64,000 bases of DNA from an uncultured Alkaliphilus sp. (GCA_938074565.1 CALJEQ010000008.1:248001-312000), one strand, 5' to 3'; shown: positions 41,844 through 52,390, counted from the first letter of the stretch. Notes: generated from the letters alone by a model not told the origin. Numbers and translations: made by a program.

Positions 41844-42656
41844 ATGTTTGATTATCATGTACACAGTCATTTTTCTCCCGATGCTTCCATGACTATGGAA
41901 GATGCAATAAACTCTGCTTTGGAGAAGGGAATAACAGAGATTTGTTTTACAGATCATATTGATTATGATTGCGATGGGAAAAATAATGACATAAAGTTTA
42001 ATGTTAATGATTATTTTAACTCAATAGACTTTTATAGAGAAAAATATAAAAACCGTATTTCTATTAAACAAGGTGTAGAATTTGGCTTACAACCCCACTT
42101 AATAAATGAATATACAACAGATGCCAACAGGTATGAATTTGATTTTATTCTATGTTCCATTCATTCATTGGAAAGAGAAGACTTATACACAGGTAGCTTT
42201 TTTAATAATAGACCACAGTTAGATGCTTATTCCATCTATTTTGAAGAGTTAGCAAAAGTAATAGATACATTTGACCATTATTCTGTTTTAGGTCATCTAG
42301 ATGTAATTAAGCGTTACGGTGGCTATGATATTTCCCTACCTTTAGAAAATTATCAAGAATTTATATCACCCCTTTTGAAAAAAATAATTGATAAAGGAAA
42401 AGGTCTTGAATTAAATACTTCTGGACTACGTTATCAGGTGGGGGACTACCACCCTTCAATGGACATCTTAAAAATTTACCATAGTTTAGGTGGTGAAATC
42501 ATTACCCTAGGTTCCGATGCCCATCAATCTAAACATGTAGCCTTTGATTTTTCCAATGCCTTAAAAGGACTTTTGGATATAGGTTTTAAATACATTGCAA
42601 CTTTTAGTAATATGAACCCTCAATTTCATTCCATTGAAAAATTAATAGTTAAGTAA
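41844..42656 (+). CDS. Histidinol-phosphatase HisJ-like PHP protein
   Basis: DYHVHSHFSPDASMTMEDAI, CFTDHIDYD, LGHLDVIKRYG, GSDAHQSKHVA. Confidence 0.9.
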   Translation: MFDYHVHSHFSPDASMTMEDAINSALEKGITEICFTDHIDYDCDGKNNDIKFNVNDYFNSIDFYREKYKNRISIKQGVEFGLQPHLINEYTTDANRYEFDFILCSIHSLEREDLYTGSFFNNRPQLDAYSIYFEELAKVIDTFDHYSVLGHLDVIKRYGGYDISLPLENYQEFISPLLKKIIDKGKGLELNTSGLRYQVGDYHPSMDILKIYHSLGGEIITLGSDAHQSKHVAFDFSNALKGLLDIGFKYIATFSNMNPQFHSIEKLIVK

Positions 42657-42680
42657 ATCACTTTACTTAAAAAAGTCTTA

Positions 42681-42733
42681 AAAAACCCCAGCAATGCTAA
42701 CGTATATATACGCCAATTTACTGGGGTTTTTTG
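42681..42733. terminator. Bidirectional terminator
   Basis: AAAAACCCCAG...CTGGGGTTTTTT stem with inner CGTATATATACG. Confidence 0.75.
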
Positions 42734-42746
42734 TAAACATAATTAG

Positions 42747-43427
42747 TTACTTAGATCTATAGCCATCCATAATTTCACTAAATATTTCTCCTATATTAGG
42801 TGGTGTATAGGTAATAGCATTAGCACCCGCCTCAATTGTTTTCATAATAGTATACTCAGTAGAACCACCCGTTGCCATAATAGGAATGGTACTACTTATC
42901 CTTCTGATCTTTTCTACAATAGCTGGTGTATTTCCTGCTCCAGAAACATTAATAATATCAGTTCCTGCCTCTAACCGACCTTCAATATCATCTTTATCAG
43001 AAACTACTGTTACCACCACAGGAATATCAATTCTTTTCTTCAATTCTCTTATGGTGTCATTGGGTGTTGGTTTATTTACAACCACCCCAATAGCTCCTTG
43101 AAATTCTGCATGTACTGCCAAATTAATTACTCTTTCCCCCATTGTTAGTCCTCCACCAACTCCACAAAAAACCGGTACATCAGAAGCTAAGATTATAGAT
43201 TGTGTAATGACAGGTTGTGGTGTAAAGGGATAAACTGCAATAACTGAATCTGCATTGGTATTCTTAATAATTGCTACATCGGTACTAAATACCACAGACT
43301 TTATTCTTTTACCAAAAATTTTTATTCCACTGGCAACAGAAATACACTGGGGTAATTCTATAAATTTACTTCTTAAAACTCCTTTTATTTCAGGTACGTA
43401 TTTTAATTTTTTAACTCCTATTTCCAT
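42747..43427 (-). CDS. TIM-barrel protein, putative hydrolase/phosphate-binding
   Basis: GVGGGLTMGERVINLA, INVSGAGNTPAIVEKIR, IMATGGSTEYTIMKTIEAGANAITYTPP. Confidence 0.65.
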   Translation of the reverse strand: MEIGVKKLKYVPEIKGVLRSKFIELPQCISVASGIKIFGKRIKSVVFSTDVAIIKNTNADSVIAVYPFTPQPVITQSIILASDVPVFCGVGGGLTMGERVINLAVHAEFQGAIGVVVNKPTPNDTIRELKKRIDIPVVVTVVSDKDDIEGRLEAGTDIINVSGAGNTPAIVEKIRRISSTIPIMATGGSTEYTIMKTIEAGANAITYTPPNIGEIFSEIMDGYRSK

Positions 43428-43576
43428 AATCCTTCCCCCTTAACAATGTTACAACGCTTACCTACTATAAACTATCAATTCATTAAATTGTACACCCTTA
43501 ATATTAATATAATCTAACTTATTTGCAATATTTTTTTAAGAAATTATCCTATGTTTAAATATGAAGTATATATTTA

Positions 43577-43837
43577 TTAAACAGAAATCTGTTTTATTGG
43601 TACACGCTTGTCTACACCACAGTATTCACAATAAAAAACGTGTAAACATATACCAGAAGCAACTCCGTCTATTTCCTCTGTAATCTCCCTTGGCAAATAA
43701 GGACTATAATCATCATAATAATCTTGGATAATTCCTCTGGAAGTCATCCCTTGTCCACATTTTGGGCATTCTACAATATAACTAGATAATCCATTACAAA
43801 TAGGACATACTTTTTCCAAGTTTAACACCCCTACCAA
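43577..43837 (-). CDS. Zinc-ribbon hypothetical protein
   Basis: [21 protein letters not shown] and CEYCG; overlaps upstream S14 gene. Confidence 0.7.
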   Translation of the reverse strand: MVGVLNLEKVCPICNGLSSYIVECPKCGQGMTSRGIIQDYYDDYSPYLPREITEEIDGVASGICLHVFYCEYCGVDKRVPIKQISV

Positions 43838-44016
43838 CTGGATTTTTTTACTCCAGGTATTTGCCCCTTATATGCTAATTCTCTAAAACAAATTCTGCAC
43901 ACTCCAAATTTTCTTAAAACAGCGTGGGGTCTACCACATATATTACAACGACTGTATTCTCTCGTTTTATATTTAGGCTTTCTTTTTTGTTTTACTATTA
44001 ATGATGTTTTAGCCAT
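43831..44016 (-). CDS. rpsZ: 30S ribosomal protein S14 type Z
   Basis: [70 protein letters not shown] at this start. Confidence 0.95.
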   Translation of the reverse strand: MAKTSLIVKQKRKPKYKTREYSRCNICGRPHAVLRKFGVCRICFRELAYKGQIPGVKKSSW

Positions 44017-44224
44017 ACTACTCCTCCTTTGCACAAATATTAATAATATTATTTGCTTTTATAGAGGTTTCATTCCCTTTAGTTTTTATAAAATAAAACA
44101 GACAAAAATAATTGCCTGTTTTGTTTAGATCTAAATACCATATATTTGTTTTATTAAAGTCTTTATCCAAATAAACAAACACATCTTTTAAACAAGTTAA
44201 TAATACTTTAGTTTATAATAATTT

Positions 44225-44860
44225 CTACTTACTATATTTTTCAAACAAATCATCCAAAGCTTCCCTTAATAAAAAAGATTCTGTTTTCTCTGTCTTTTTA
44301 GATAGCTCCGCCAATCTTTCCAATTGTGTTTTTGTGTAATGATTAGATTTTAATAACATATTTTCACTGGCAGCCACACAAACACGATTTTTACCTTCTC
44401 TTTTTGCCCTAAACAAAGCACTGTCAGCCCCTCTAAACAACTCTACAGCATTCTTAGCATCTCTAGGATAGTTTGATATACCGGCACTGATTTTAATTGA
44501 AATTTCCTTTTTTCTATCTCCTAATTGAAAAGTATTTATATCAAAATATTTACGAATTTCTTCAATCATTATGTAACCAGTGTCGGAGGTTGTATTACTG
44601 AACAGTACATTAAATTCGTCTTTATTACTTCTACATAAGTAATCATTTGTTTTAATATTTTGTTTTAATACAGAAGCCATTTTTTTTATTACCTCGTCTC
44701 CCACCATCTCTCCATAATAACTATTGACAGTTTCAAAGTTATCAATATCGATAGTAGCTAAAGTAAAGGTATCTGAACCATTAACAATCTTTTCTTCAAT
44801 CATCTTTATAAACGTGTCTTTATCAAGTATTCCTGATATTTTGTCTATCATATTTACCAC
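44225..44860 (-). CDS. GGDEF-domain protein with C-terminal ribbon-helix-helix-like tail
   Basis: GGDEF fold with degenerate signature SNKDEF; C-term HYTKTQLERLAELSKKTEKTESFLLREALDDLFEKYSK. Confidence 0.8.
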   Translation of the reverse strand: MVNMIDKISGILDKDTFIKMIEEKIVNGSDTFTLATIDIDNFETVNSYYGEMVGDEVIKKMASVLKQNIKTNDYLCRSNKDEFNVLFSNTTSDTGYIMIEEIRKYFDINTFQLGDRKKEISIKISAGISNYPRDAKNAVELFRGADSALFRAKREGKNRVCVAASENMLLKSNHYTKTQLERLAELSKKTEKTESFLLREALDDLFEKYSK

Positions 44861-45072
44861 CTCCGAAAGTAAAATAACATATTACTGTTGTCCTATTTAT
44901 ATGTACCCAACTCTATTAATTATTCACTACTTTCTTTTAAAATCCTTCTTCTAACTTATTAATAAATAATAAATTTAAAACTTAATAAACCCATAGTAAT
45001 AAAGCCTGTTTCTATAGAATATTTATTGTAATAATCTATTTGCCATCTACTACTAACATTTGAGGTGATTTT

Positions 45073-46614
45073 TTGAAAAAAAAATCTTTTATTATGGGTA
45101 CAATACTTTTAGCCACCATCAATTTCATTGTAAGATCACTAGGTTTTATTTACCGTATCCTACTTTCTAGAAGGATCGGTCCACAGGCTATAGGCTTATA
45201 CCAAATGGTATTTCCTTTTCTGATGGTGTTAATTACAATTCCCACCGCTGGAATTCCCATTGCTGTTTCCAAGCTGGTGGCAAAAGAAAACTCCCTCCAA
45301 AACCGAAAGGGAATATACAAGTTACTAACACTGTCATTACTATTAGGAGGTGCAATTGCCCTTCTATTAACCATTGTAACATCTTTAAAAATAGATTATA
45401 TTATCACTAAAATTTTGAAAAATCAAGATTTATATTATCCCTTATTATGGAGCATACCCGCAATAGGTCTTATTACCTTTTCCAGTATTTTAAGGGGTTA
45501 CTTTTATGGATTGAAGGACATTAAACCTGCTGGTTCAGCACAAATAATAGAACAAGTTACAAGGATTGTTTTTGTTATTGCTTACCTTTATTATAAAAAA
45601 CCGACTCATCCAGTAACAGCAGCCACCATTGCTATTATTGGTGTATCGATAGGTGAGTTTTTTGGTCTTGTATATTTAGTGTTACGCTTTAATTATAAGA
45701 AACTACTAACAAAAATATCTTTTATTCCTTCCAGCGATAATAAACTAACGGGTGTATTGAACGATGTCCTCTATATCTCAATTCCCTTAACCATCAGTCG
45801 TTTAATTTCTGTTTTTATGCAGTCTGTTAATTCTATTTTAATTCCACAACGTTTAGAGGTTGCTGGTTTTACCTCTGTGGCAGCAATAGAAACCTTTGGT
45901 AAGATTTCTGGAATGGCTATGCCCCTATTGTATCTGCCTTTTACAGTAACCACTGCATTGGTTTTAAATATTATACCAAATATTTCTGAGGAGTTAGCTG
46001 TTAATAATATGAAAGAAGTAGCCTATAAATCTAATTTAGCCTTAAAGATAACACTATTAATAGCCTTACCAGTAACTGGGGTTTATGTTATTTTTGGTAG
46101 TCAAATTGCTCAATTGGTATTCCATGAAAAGGACATAGGTAAATACTTGTCATTAATTAGTTACGCTACCCTGTTTCTATGTATGCAACATACCTTATCG
46201 GGTATTCTCCATGGTATGGGTAAACAAGTAATTACCACCATTAACTATCTATTAGGAATGTTAGTACAGTTATATTGCACATATTTTTTAGTTCCAAATC
46301 CAAAGTATGGAATAAATGGTTTTTTTATAGGTTTTATAGTTTCCTCTTTTTTAATATTTATTTTAAATTTTATAACCCTTAGCAAACATGTTAAAATCAA
46401 TTTACCATTTGTTCAATCCATTCTTAAACCTATATGTTGTTCTATTATGACCTTTTTAGTAATCATTCTTACAATGCAAATAGTGGGAAATCATCTAACT
46501 TCCTCTTTAGCCACTATTACAGCCCTTAGTTTTGGAGCGGTCTTTTATTGTATTTCTTTACTTATTACCAAAACCGTTGATATGACTTATTTGATTAGAA
46601 ACATAAAAGGATAG
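45073..46614 (+). CDS. spoVB: Stage V sporulation protein B-like / MATE-type polysaccharide flippase
   Basis: FIVRSLGFIYRILLSRRIGPQAIGLYQMVFP; multi-TM 513 aa. Confidence 0.85.
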   Translation: MKKKSFIMGTILLATINFIVRSLGFIYRILLSRRIGPQAIGLYQMVFPFLMVLITIPTAGIPIAVSKLVAKENSLQNRKGIYKLLTLSLLLGGAIALLLTIVTSLKIDYIITKILKNQDLYYPLLWSIPAIGLITFSSILRGYFYGLKDIKPAGSAQIIEQVTRIVFVIAYLYYKKPTHPVTAATIAIIGVSIGEFFGLVYLVLRFNYKKLLTKISFIPSSDNKLTGVLNDVLYISIPLTISRLISVFMQSVNSILIPQRLEVAGFTSVAAIETFGKISGMAMPLLYLPFTVTTALVLNIIPNISEELAVNNMKEVAYKSNLALKITLLIALPVTGVYVIFGSQIAQLVFHEKDIGKYLSLISYATLFLCMQHTLSGILHGMGKQVITTINYLLGMLVQLYCTYFLVPNPKYGINGFFIGFIVSSFLIFILNFITLSKHVKINLPFVQSILKPICCSIMTFLVIILTMQIVGNHLTSSLATITALSFGAVFYCISLLITKTVDMTYLIRNIKG

Positions 46615-46640
46615 TATGAAAAAACTATCCTTTTATATTT
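46606..46640. terminator. Intrinsic terminator
   Basis: AAAAGGATAGTATGAAAAAACTATCCTTTT. Confidence 0.65.
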
Positions 46641-46693
46641 TCTATTTAGGGTGCTTAGTTTAAACCACTTTTAAAAGCTTTTAATAATACTTA

Positions 46694-48418
46694 TTATTTT
46701 TTTAGGTTATTAATATATGTTAATAAGGTATCAGCATCCATTGTGTTAAGAATATCCTTTAATTCTAACCATCCCTTTCGAGCAATTCCAACTCCATATG
46801 TAATATGGTCTAACCCTTCAAGACTATGGGCATCTGGTTCCACCACTAATTTCCCACCCTTTTCCTTAACCAGTCTACAAAGTCTCCAATCTAGGTCTAA
46901 ACGATGGGGGTTACTGTTTATTTCAATAGCCACTTGCTTCTTGGCACAAGTTTCAATAATTTTTTCTAAATCAAGTAAATAACCCTTTCTAGATAGTAAA
47001 ATTCTACCTGTAACATGACCAAGTATAGTTAAATATTTATTTTCCAATGCCTTTAAAATCCGTTCTGTCATGGCCTTTTCCTCTAAATTAAAGTGGGAAT
47101 GAATAGAGCCAATGACATAATCAAAGGAGGCTAATATTTCATCCTCATAGTCCAATGAACCATCCAGAAGTATGTCAGATTCTATCCCTTTTAGTATTGT
47201 AATTTCGGGATACTTTTTTCTTAATTGTTCAATCTCTTTATGCTGATTTTTTACCTGTTCCTCCGTTAATCCCCCTGCATAAACAGCACTTTTGCTATGG
47301 TCAGAAATTCCAATATATTTAAGTCCTTTATCTGATGCTGTCTTAACTAATTCTTCTATGGTATTACGTCCGTCACTATATTGGCTATGAACATGAAAAA
47401 TTCCTTTTATGTGTTGTTCTTCTATTAATTGTGGTAGTCTATTTTCCTCCGAGGCTTCAATCTCACCTAACCCCTCCCTCAGTTCTGGTGGTATATAGTT
47501 AAGTTGTAATAGTTTATAAATGTCTTCTTCATTTTCAGCAGGTAATCTTTCATCTTCATTAAATACCCCATACTCATTTACTTTTAAACCAAATTTTTTA
47601 GCCCTATGACGTAAAATAGTATTATGTTCTTTACTTCCTGTAAAATGTAGTAGCGCATAAGGGTATTCCTGTTCCTCCACTAAGCGTAAATCTACATTAA
47701 TACCAATACTTAATACAACACTACTTTTAGTTTCGCCTTTAGCAATGACCTTCTCCACCCCCTCTAAAGAAGTAAAAAAGTTCATTACATCTTCCCGTGA
47801 TTCATAACTACAACTGGCGATTATATCTATATCTTTAATAATTTCCTTTCTTCTTCTTATGCTTCCAGCTAAGCTTATTTCAATTATTTGTGGCAGTTCC
47901 TTTAATCTGTTAAATATACCTTCACCATACATTAACCCTGTAGATATTAAGTATTTTCCTTGATATTTTTTTAACTGCTGTATTCCTTCAAATATTTTAT
48001 TTTGAGATTTTTCACCAAAACCCTTTAGGTCAACTAACTTGTTTTCTAAGCAGGCAAATTCCAGCTCTGCCACAGTTTTTATATCTAACCTTTGATATAA
48101 TTCCCTTACTTTTTTAGGTCCTACACCTGGAATTTTCATCATTTCCATTAATCCATCTGGTGTTTCTTTCCTCAAATCATTATAAAACTCTAAATTTCCC
48201 GTGGTTACTAATTCTATTATTTTTTCCTCTAAAGCTTTCCCTATCCCTTTTATAGTATGTAGTCGATTTGTTTCTATTAATGTTTTTATATCCTCTTCAA
48301 TTAATTCCACAGCCCTAGCTCCACTGTAATAAGCTTTTATTTTAAAAGGGTTTTCTCCTTTAAGTTCCATCATCATTCCTATTTCTTCAAGAATTTGGCT
48401 GATTTCATATTTGTCCAT
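46694..48418 (-). CDS. polX: DNA polymerase X family with C-terminal PHP domain
   Basis: HhH GIGKALEEKI, GVGPKKVREL; SLAGSIRRRKEIIKDIDI; PHP FHVHSQYSDGRNTIEELV. Confidence 0.94.
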   Translation of the reverse strand: MDKYEISQILEEIGMMMELKGENPFKIKAYYSGARAVELIEEDIKTLIETNRLHTIKGIGKALEEKIIELVTTGNLEFYNDLRKETPDGLMEMMKIPGVGPKKVRELYQRLDIKTVAELEFACLENKLVDLKGFGEKSQNKIFEGIQQLKKYQGKYLISTGLMYGEGIFNRLKELPQIIEISLAGSIRRRKEIIKDIDIIASCSYESREDVMNFFTSLEGVEKVIAKGETKSSVVLSIGINVDLRLVEEQEYPYALLHFTGSKEHNTILRHRAKKFGLKVNEYGVFNEDERLPAENEEDIYKLLQLNYIPPELREGLGEIEASEENRLPQLIEEQHIKGIFHVHSQYSDGRNTIEELVKTASDKGLKYIGISDHSKSAVYAGGLTEEQVKNQHKEIEQLRKKYPEITILKGIESDILLDGSLDYEDEILASFDYVIGSIHSHFNLEEKAMTERILKALENKYLTILGHVTGRILLSRKGYLLDLEKIIETCAKKQVAIEINSNPHRLDLDWRLCRLVKEKGGKLVVEPDAHSLEGLDHITYGVGIARKGWLELKDILNTMDADTLLTYINNLKK

Positions 48419-48524
48419 ATTAACCCCTCCCACAATAACTATTTATTAAACATTATACCCTTTTCAAAAACAAAACAAGCAACTATCAATAAGATAATTG
48501 CTCAGAATGTAGACTAATATGTTA

Positions 48525-48959
48525 TTATTCAATAATTTCGATGGAATCCCCTACCTTAACTAACCCACCCTTTAAAACTTTAGTAAATATCCCCTCTTTA
48601 GGCATTACACAATCACCTACCGTATGATATATGGCACATCTAGTATGGCATTCTTTTCCAATTTGTGTTACCTCTTGTAGGGTGTCTCCTATTTTTAATT
48701 TTGTACCAATGGGTAGTTCATATAACAAGATTCCTTCTGTTGTGATGTTCTCGGCAAATCTCCCCGGTTGTAAATCTTTTATACCTAAAGCTTTTATCTT
48801 ATCAATGCTTTCTTGCCCTAATAAGCTAACTTGACGATGCCAGTCTCCACCATGGGAATCCCCTTCCAAACCAAAATTTTCAACAAACACCCCTTGTTGT
48901 AGTGGGTCTTTTGGTATACCTTTTTCTTTACTGGTATTAATAGAAATAACCTTTGCCAT
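48525..48959 (-). CDS. MOSC domain protein
   Basis: GLEGDSHGGDWHRQVSLLGQES, PGRFAENITTEGI, IGKECHTRCAIY. Confidence 0.92.
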   Translation of the reverse strand: MAKVISINTSKEKGIPKDPLQQGVFVENFGLEGDSHGGDWHRQVSLLGQESIDKIKALGIKDLQPGRFAENITTEGILLYELPIGTKLKIGDTLQEVTQIGKECHTRCAIYHTVGDCVMPKEGIFTKVLKGGLVKVGDSIEIIE

Positions 48960-48971
48960 TATAATTCCCCC

Positions 48972-50891
48972 TTAAATATAAATAATTTCACCAATTCCAT
49001 CTATCTTATAACCACCTAGACTATTGATATGTTCAATAAACTCCTTACTTCTCATTACTTCCAACAAGCCTATAATTTTTTCATCTTTAAGTAGCTCTTG
49101 TGGAATCAATAGATCGTAGTCCTCCCATGCTATAGGAATGAAATCTAGTCCCATTGTAACTGCTGCCGAATAAACCCCCATACCCAAATCAGCCGTTCCA
49201 CCTGCTATAGAGGCAGCCACTGCCATGTGGGTGGTCATTTCCCGTTCATAACCAGTTATCATTGATGGGTCTATCTGTAAATTATTAATATAATAATCTA
49301 GTAAGATTCGAGTTCCTGCTCCCCTTTGACGATTTACATATTGCAGGTCTTTTCTTTGTAAATCTTCTATACCTTTAATATTTTTAGGATTTCCCCTTTG
49401 TACCATTAACCCTTGACTTCTACCTACAAATTTAATTAATGCCATTGATTGACCCTTTAAGTATTGTTGAACATAGGATTTATTATATTCCCCATCATTG
49501 GTATCCATTAAATGAATTGGGGCAATATGACACTCTTGTTTTTTCATTGCCATTATCCCACCAAGGCTTCCCACATGGGCAGAGGATAAAAACAGTTGAC
49601 TATTAATTTGATGAAGTTGGTTTCCTAATAAGTCCATCACCATATCATGGCTGCCAATAGATACAATGGTTTGGGTTACTTCCTCCATAGGTTTCATTAG
49701 TTGAATATCCACCTCTTTACCACCATCGTACCCCTCCAATTGTTGAGGTATTACTAAAACTCCATCTGCCCTTACCAACGACATTGTTACACCTGCCCCC
49801 CGTTCCAATGGTGTAGCAATTAGTTTTTCCCCCACCTTCCCTAACTTCATACGTACATATTCTTCATGTTTTAAGGAAGAAACTACTCTTCTTGAAAGTA
49901 CAGCCTTAACTGTTTCTGGTTTAGTCATCATTTGTTTATTATATTTTGCTATTAATGGCTTTATGAAAAACTCAATGGTAAAATAAGCAGAAACTGGATA
50001 GCCAGGTATACCCACCACAGGTTTTCCATCCACTAAAGCTAAAATAACTGGCTTTCCTGGTTTTGTTGCTACTCCATGTATAATAACTTCACCAATTTCC
50101 CTTAAAACATCTACTGTGAAGTCTTTAGAACCAGCAGAAGAGCCAGCATTAATTATAACAACATCATTTTCCTTAACTGCTTGTTTAATACTGTTTTTTA
50201 CCTCTTCAAAGTTATCCTTCACAACAGGGTATCTCTTTGGTATTCCGTTATATTCTTGTATCATTGCAGCAAACATACTGGTGTTGGATTCTATTATTTT
50301 ACCAGCCTCTAATTCATCCTCCACATTAATAATTTCTGACCCTGTAGGTATAATTCCCACCTTTGGTAGTGGATACACTTCAACAGTCCTAATCTGCCCT
50401 GCCAATAATGCTCCAATATCCACTGGTCTAATTTGATGATTTGCTGAAATTATCAACTCCCCCGCCACTATATCTTCACCAATTGGTCTTATATGTTGCC
50501 AAGGTTTAGCAGGTTCATGGATTTTAACAAAGTCATCATTTATTTTAATAATATCTTCAATCATAATAACTGCATTATAGGGTTCTTTTATTTGACCACC
50601 AGTGTTTATATAGGTAAAATCTTCTTCTATCTTTAGTTCCACTGATGTCATTTCAGTTGCCCCATAGGTTTTTTCTGCCACCACAGCAATTCCGTCCATT
50701 GCTGCTGCATTATGATTTGGTGAAGATTTTACAGCAAAAACAGGTTTGGCTGAAACACGTTTTAATGATGAATAAACTGGTATTTTTTCTGTATTTTTGT
50801 AAAAGTCATTAAAATTAACAGTTTTGATATATTGATTTTGTGCTTCCTTTAGAGGGATATTTGTTAAGTAAATGTTTCTTGAATCCTTCAT
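48972..50891 (-). CDS. moeA: MoeA-like molybdopterin biosynthesis protein fused to periplasmic-binding-like domain
   Basis: MoeA motifs (AMDGIAV, GSEIINVEDEL, GSSAGSKDFT, KPGKPV) and C-terminal PBP (NRQRGAGTRILLDYYI). Confidence 0.92.
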   Translation of the reverse strand: MKDSRNIYLTNIPLKEAQNQYIKTVNFNDFYKNTEKIPVYSSLKRVSAKPVFAVKSSPNHNAAAMDGIAVVAEKTYGATEMTSVELKIEEDFTYINTGGQIKEPYNAVIMIEDIIKINDDFVKIHEPAKPWQHIRPIGEDIVAGELIISANHQIRPVDIGALLAGQIRTVEVYPLPKVGIIPTGSEIINVEDELEAGKIIESNTSMFAAMIQEYNGIPKRYPVVKDNFEEVKNSIKQAVKENDVVIINAGSSAGSKDFTVDVLREIGEVIIHGVATKPGKPVILALVDGKPVVGIPGYPVSAYFTIEFFIKPLIAKYNKQMMTKPETVKAVLSRRVVSSLKHEEYVRMKLGKVGEKLIATPLERGAGVTMSLVRADGVLVIPQQLEGYDGGKEVDIQLMKPMEEVTQTIVSIGSHDMVMDLLGNQLHQINSQLFLSSAHVGSLGGIMAMKKQECHIAPIHLMDTNDGEYNKSYVQQYLKGQSMALIKFVGRSQGLMVQRGNPKNIKGIEDLQRKDLQYVNRQRGAGTRILLDYYINNLQIDPSMITGYEREMTTHMAVAASIAGGTADLGMGVYSAAVTMGLDFIPIAWEDYDLLIPQELLKDEKIIGLLEVMRSKEFIEHINSLGGYKIDGIGEIIYI

Positions 50892-50911
50892 CTATAGTCC
50901 CACCTCTTTAC

Positions 50912-52138
50912 TTAGAATAAATATACTTTTACCTTTTCACCTTTATAAAGACCTTCTTTATTTTGATCTATACATATGTAGCCAATAGAGTTGGTCATCA
51001 TGGTTAACATACCAGATTTTCCATAGACTGGTGTTACCCAAGTCTTTTCTACCTCTTCTGTTATAGTCACCATTACATAATGCTCTCTACCTGTACCCGA
51101 TGAAACATTTACGGTAATTTCTCCTAAAATATAGGGTTGTACTTTTTTCAGTCCATATATATAATGTATATAATCTTTTACTAGTGTTTGATAAACCACC
51201 ATTGCCGAAACGGGTTGCCCTGGTAGCCCAAATATAGCAGTATTATTGATTCTACCAACGATTGTTGGTTTTCCAGGTTTAACAGCTATGCCATGAATAA
51301 ATACTCCTGGTTCACCAACTGCATTAATAACATCCTTTGTAATATCTTTAGTCCCCATTGAGCTTCCACCAGAAATTAATACTAAATCACTGGTTTCAAT
51401 AGACTTTTCTAAAGTTTCTTTTAAAGTGCTAAAATCATCCTTTACAATTATAGCTTCTTCTATTATGCAATCATCTTGTAAAATCCCTGTTGATAAACTA
51501 TATGTATTCATGTCTCTTATTTTACCCATCTCTAACTTTTCATCTAATGCCACCAATTCATCGCCAGTTGAAATAATGCTTACTTTTAATTTTTTATAAA
51601 CCTCCACACTGGTAAAACCCATTCCTGCTAAAACTCCTATATCTTGACTTCGTAGCTGATGACCTTTTTTAAATATAACCGAACCTTCTTTAATATCATC
51701 ACCTTTTTGCAGTACATTTTCCAATGGTGCAACAGGTTTTTGTATACATACTGTAACATCATCAAGTAGCTCTGTATATTCCACCATAACTATGGCATCA
51801 CTGCCTTTTGGTAACATTCCCCCTGTCGGTATGTAGCAACATTCTCCACCCTTTATGGTTAAATCCACTGCGTTACCCATTTGAATTTCTCCAACAATAT
51901 TTAAAAAACTAGGTAAAGTTTCACTTGATCCATTTGTATCCCTTGAAACAACAGCATAACCATCCACTGTGGAACGATGGAATTCTGGTACATTTACAGG
52001 GGATATAATGTCCTCTGCCACCACCCGATTAACAGCTTCTAAAATAGATACTTTATCGATTTTTAAAACTATATCTTGAAAAACTTCTCTAGTTTTTTCT
52101 TTGGCTTCCTTCATTGATAATGTACTTAACAACTCCAT
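50912..52138 (-). CDS. moeA: Molybdopterin molybdotransferase MoeA
   Basis: STVDGYAVVSRDT, STGDELVALDEKLEMGKIRDMNTYSL, GGSSMGTKDIT, KPGKPTIVG. Confidence 0.94.
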   Translation of the reverse strand: MELLSTLSMKEAKEKTREVFQDIVLKIDKVSILEAVNRVVAEDIISPVNVPEFHRSTVDGYAVVSRDTNGSSETLPSFLNIVGEIQMGNAVDLTIKGGECCYIPTGGMLPKGSDAIVMVEYTELLDDVTVCIQKPVAPLENVLQKGDDIKEGSVIFKKGHQLRSQDIGVLAGMGFTSVEVYKKLKVSIISTGDELVALDEKLEMGKIRDMNTYSLSTGILQDDCIIEEAIIVKDDFSTLKETLEKSIETSDLVLISGGSSMGTKDITKDVINAVGEPGVFIHGIAVKPGKPTIVGRINNTAIFGLPGQPVSAMVVYQTLVKDYIHYIYGLKKVQPYILGEITVNVSSGTGREHYVMVTITEEVEKTWVTPVYGKSGMLTMMTNSIGYICIDQNKEGLYKGEKVKVYLF

Positions 52139-52212
52139 AGAAAACCTCCTTAGTATAATTGCAATTTTTTCAATAATTAAATATGAATGTTAATGCGTTT
52201 ATAAATGTATAC

Positions 52213-52246
52213 AAAAAAAGCCAATCCCCCAAAGGATTAGCTTTAT
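52213..52246 (-). terminator. Intrinsic terminator between putative aptamer and moeA
   Basis: Minus strand AAAGCTAATCC tttggg GGATTGGCTTTTTTT. Confidence 0.8.
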
Positions 52247-52254
52247 CAAAAGTA

Positions 52255-52390
52255 GTTTTGTACTGACTTCATACGTCATTACTATGTAAAGCAAATTTCC
52301 TTTCCAAGGGTGGGGAGGTAAATAAATTTCTTCATTTACCCAAAGGTGAGTTAATCTTAGTATTATACCTTAGATTAAAACACTCGGAAA
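52255..52390 (-). ncRNA. Probable molybdenum/tungsten cofactor riboswitch (Moco RNA motif)
   Basis: Minus strand: CCGAGTG...stem TTAATCT..AAGATTAA..CTCACC..GGTAAAT..ATTTACC..TCCCCACCC TTGGAAAGG...; located in moeA 5' leader ahead of a terminator. Confidence 0.7.

Noticed and set aside
50116-50436. 106-aa ORF antisense to moeA-PBP
   Set aside because: Shadow ORF within conserved coding sequence
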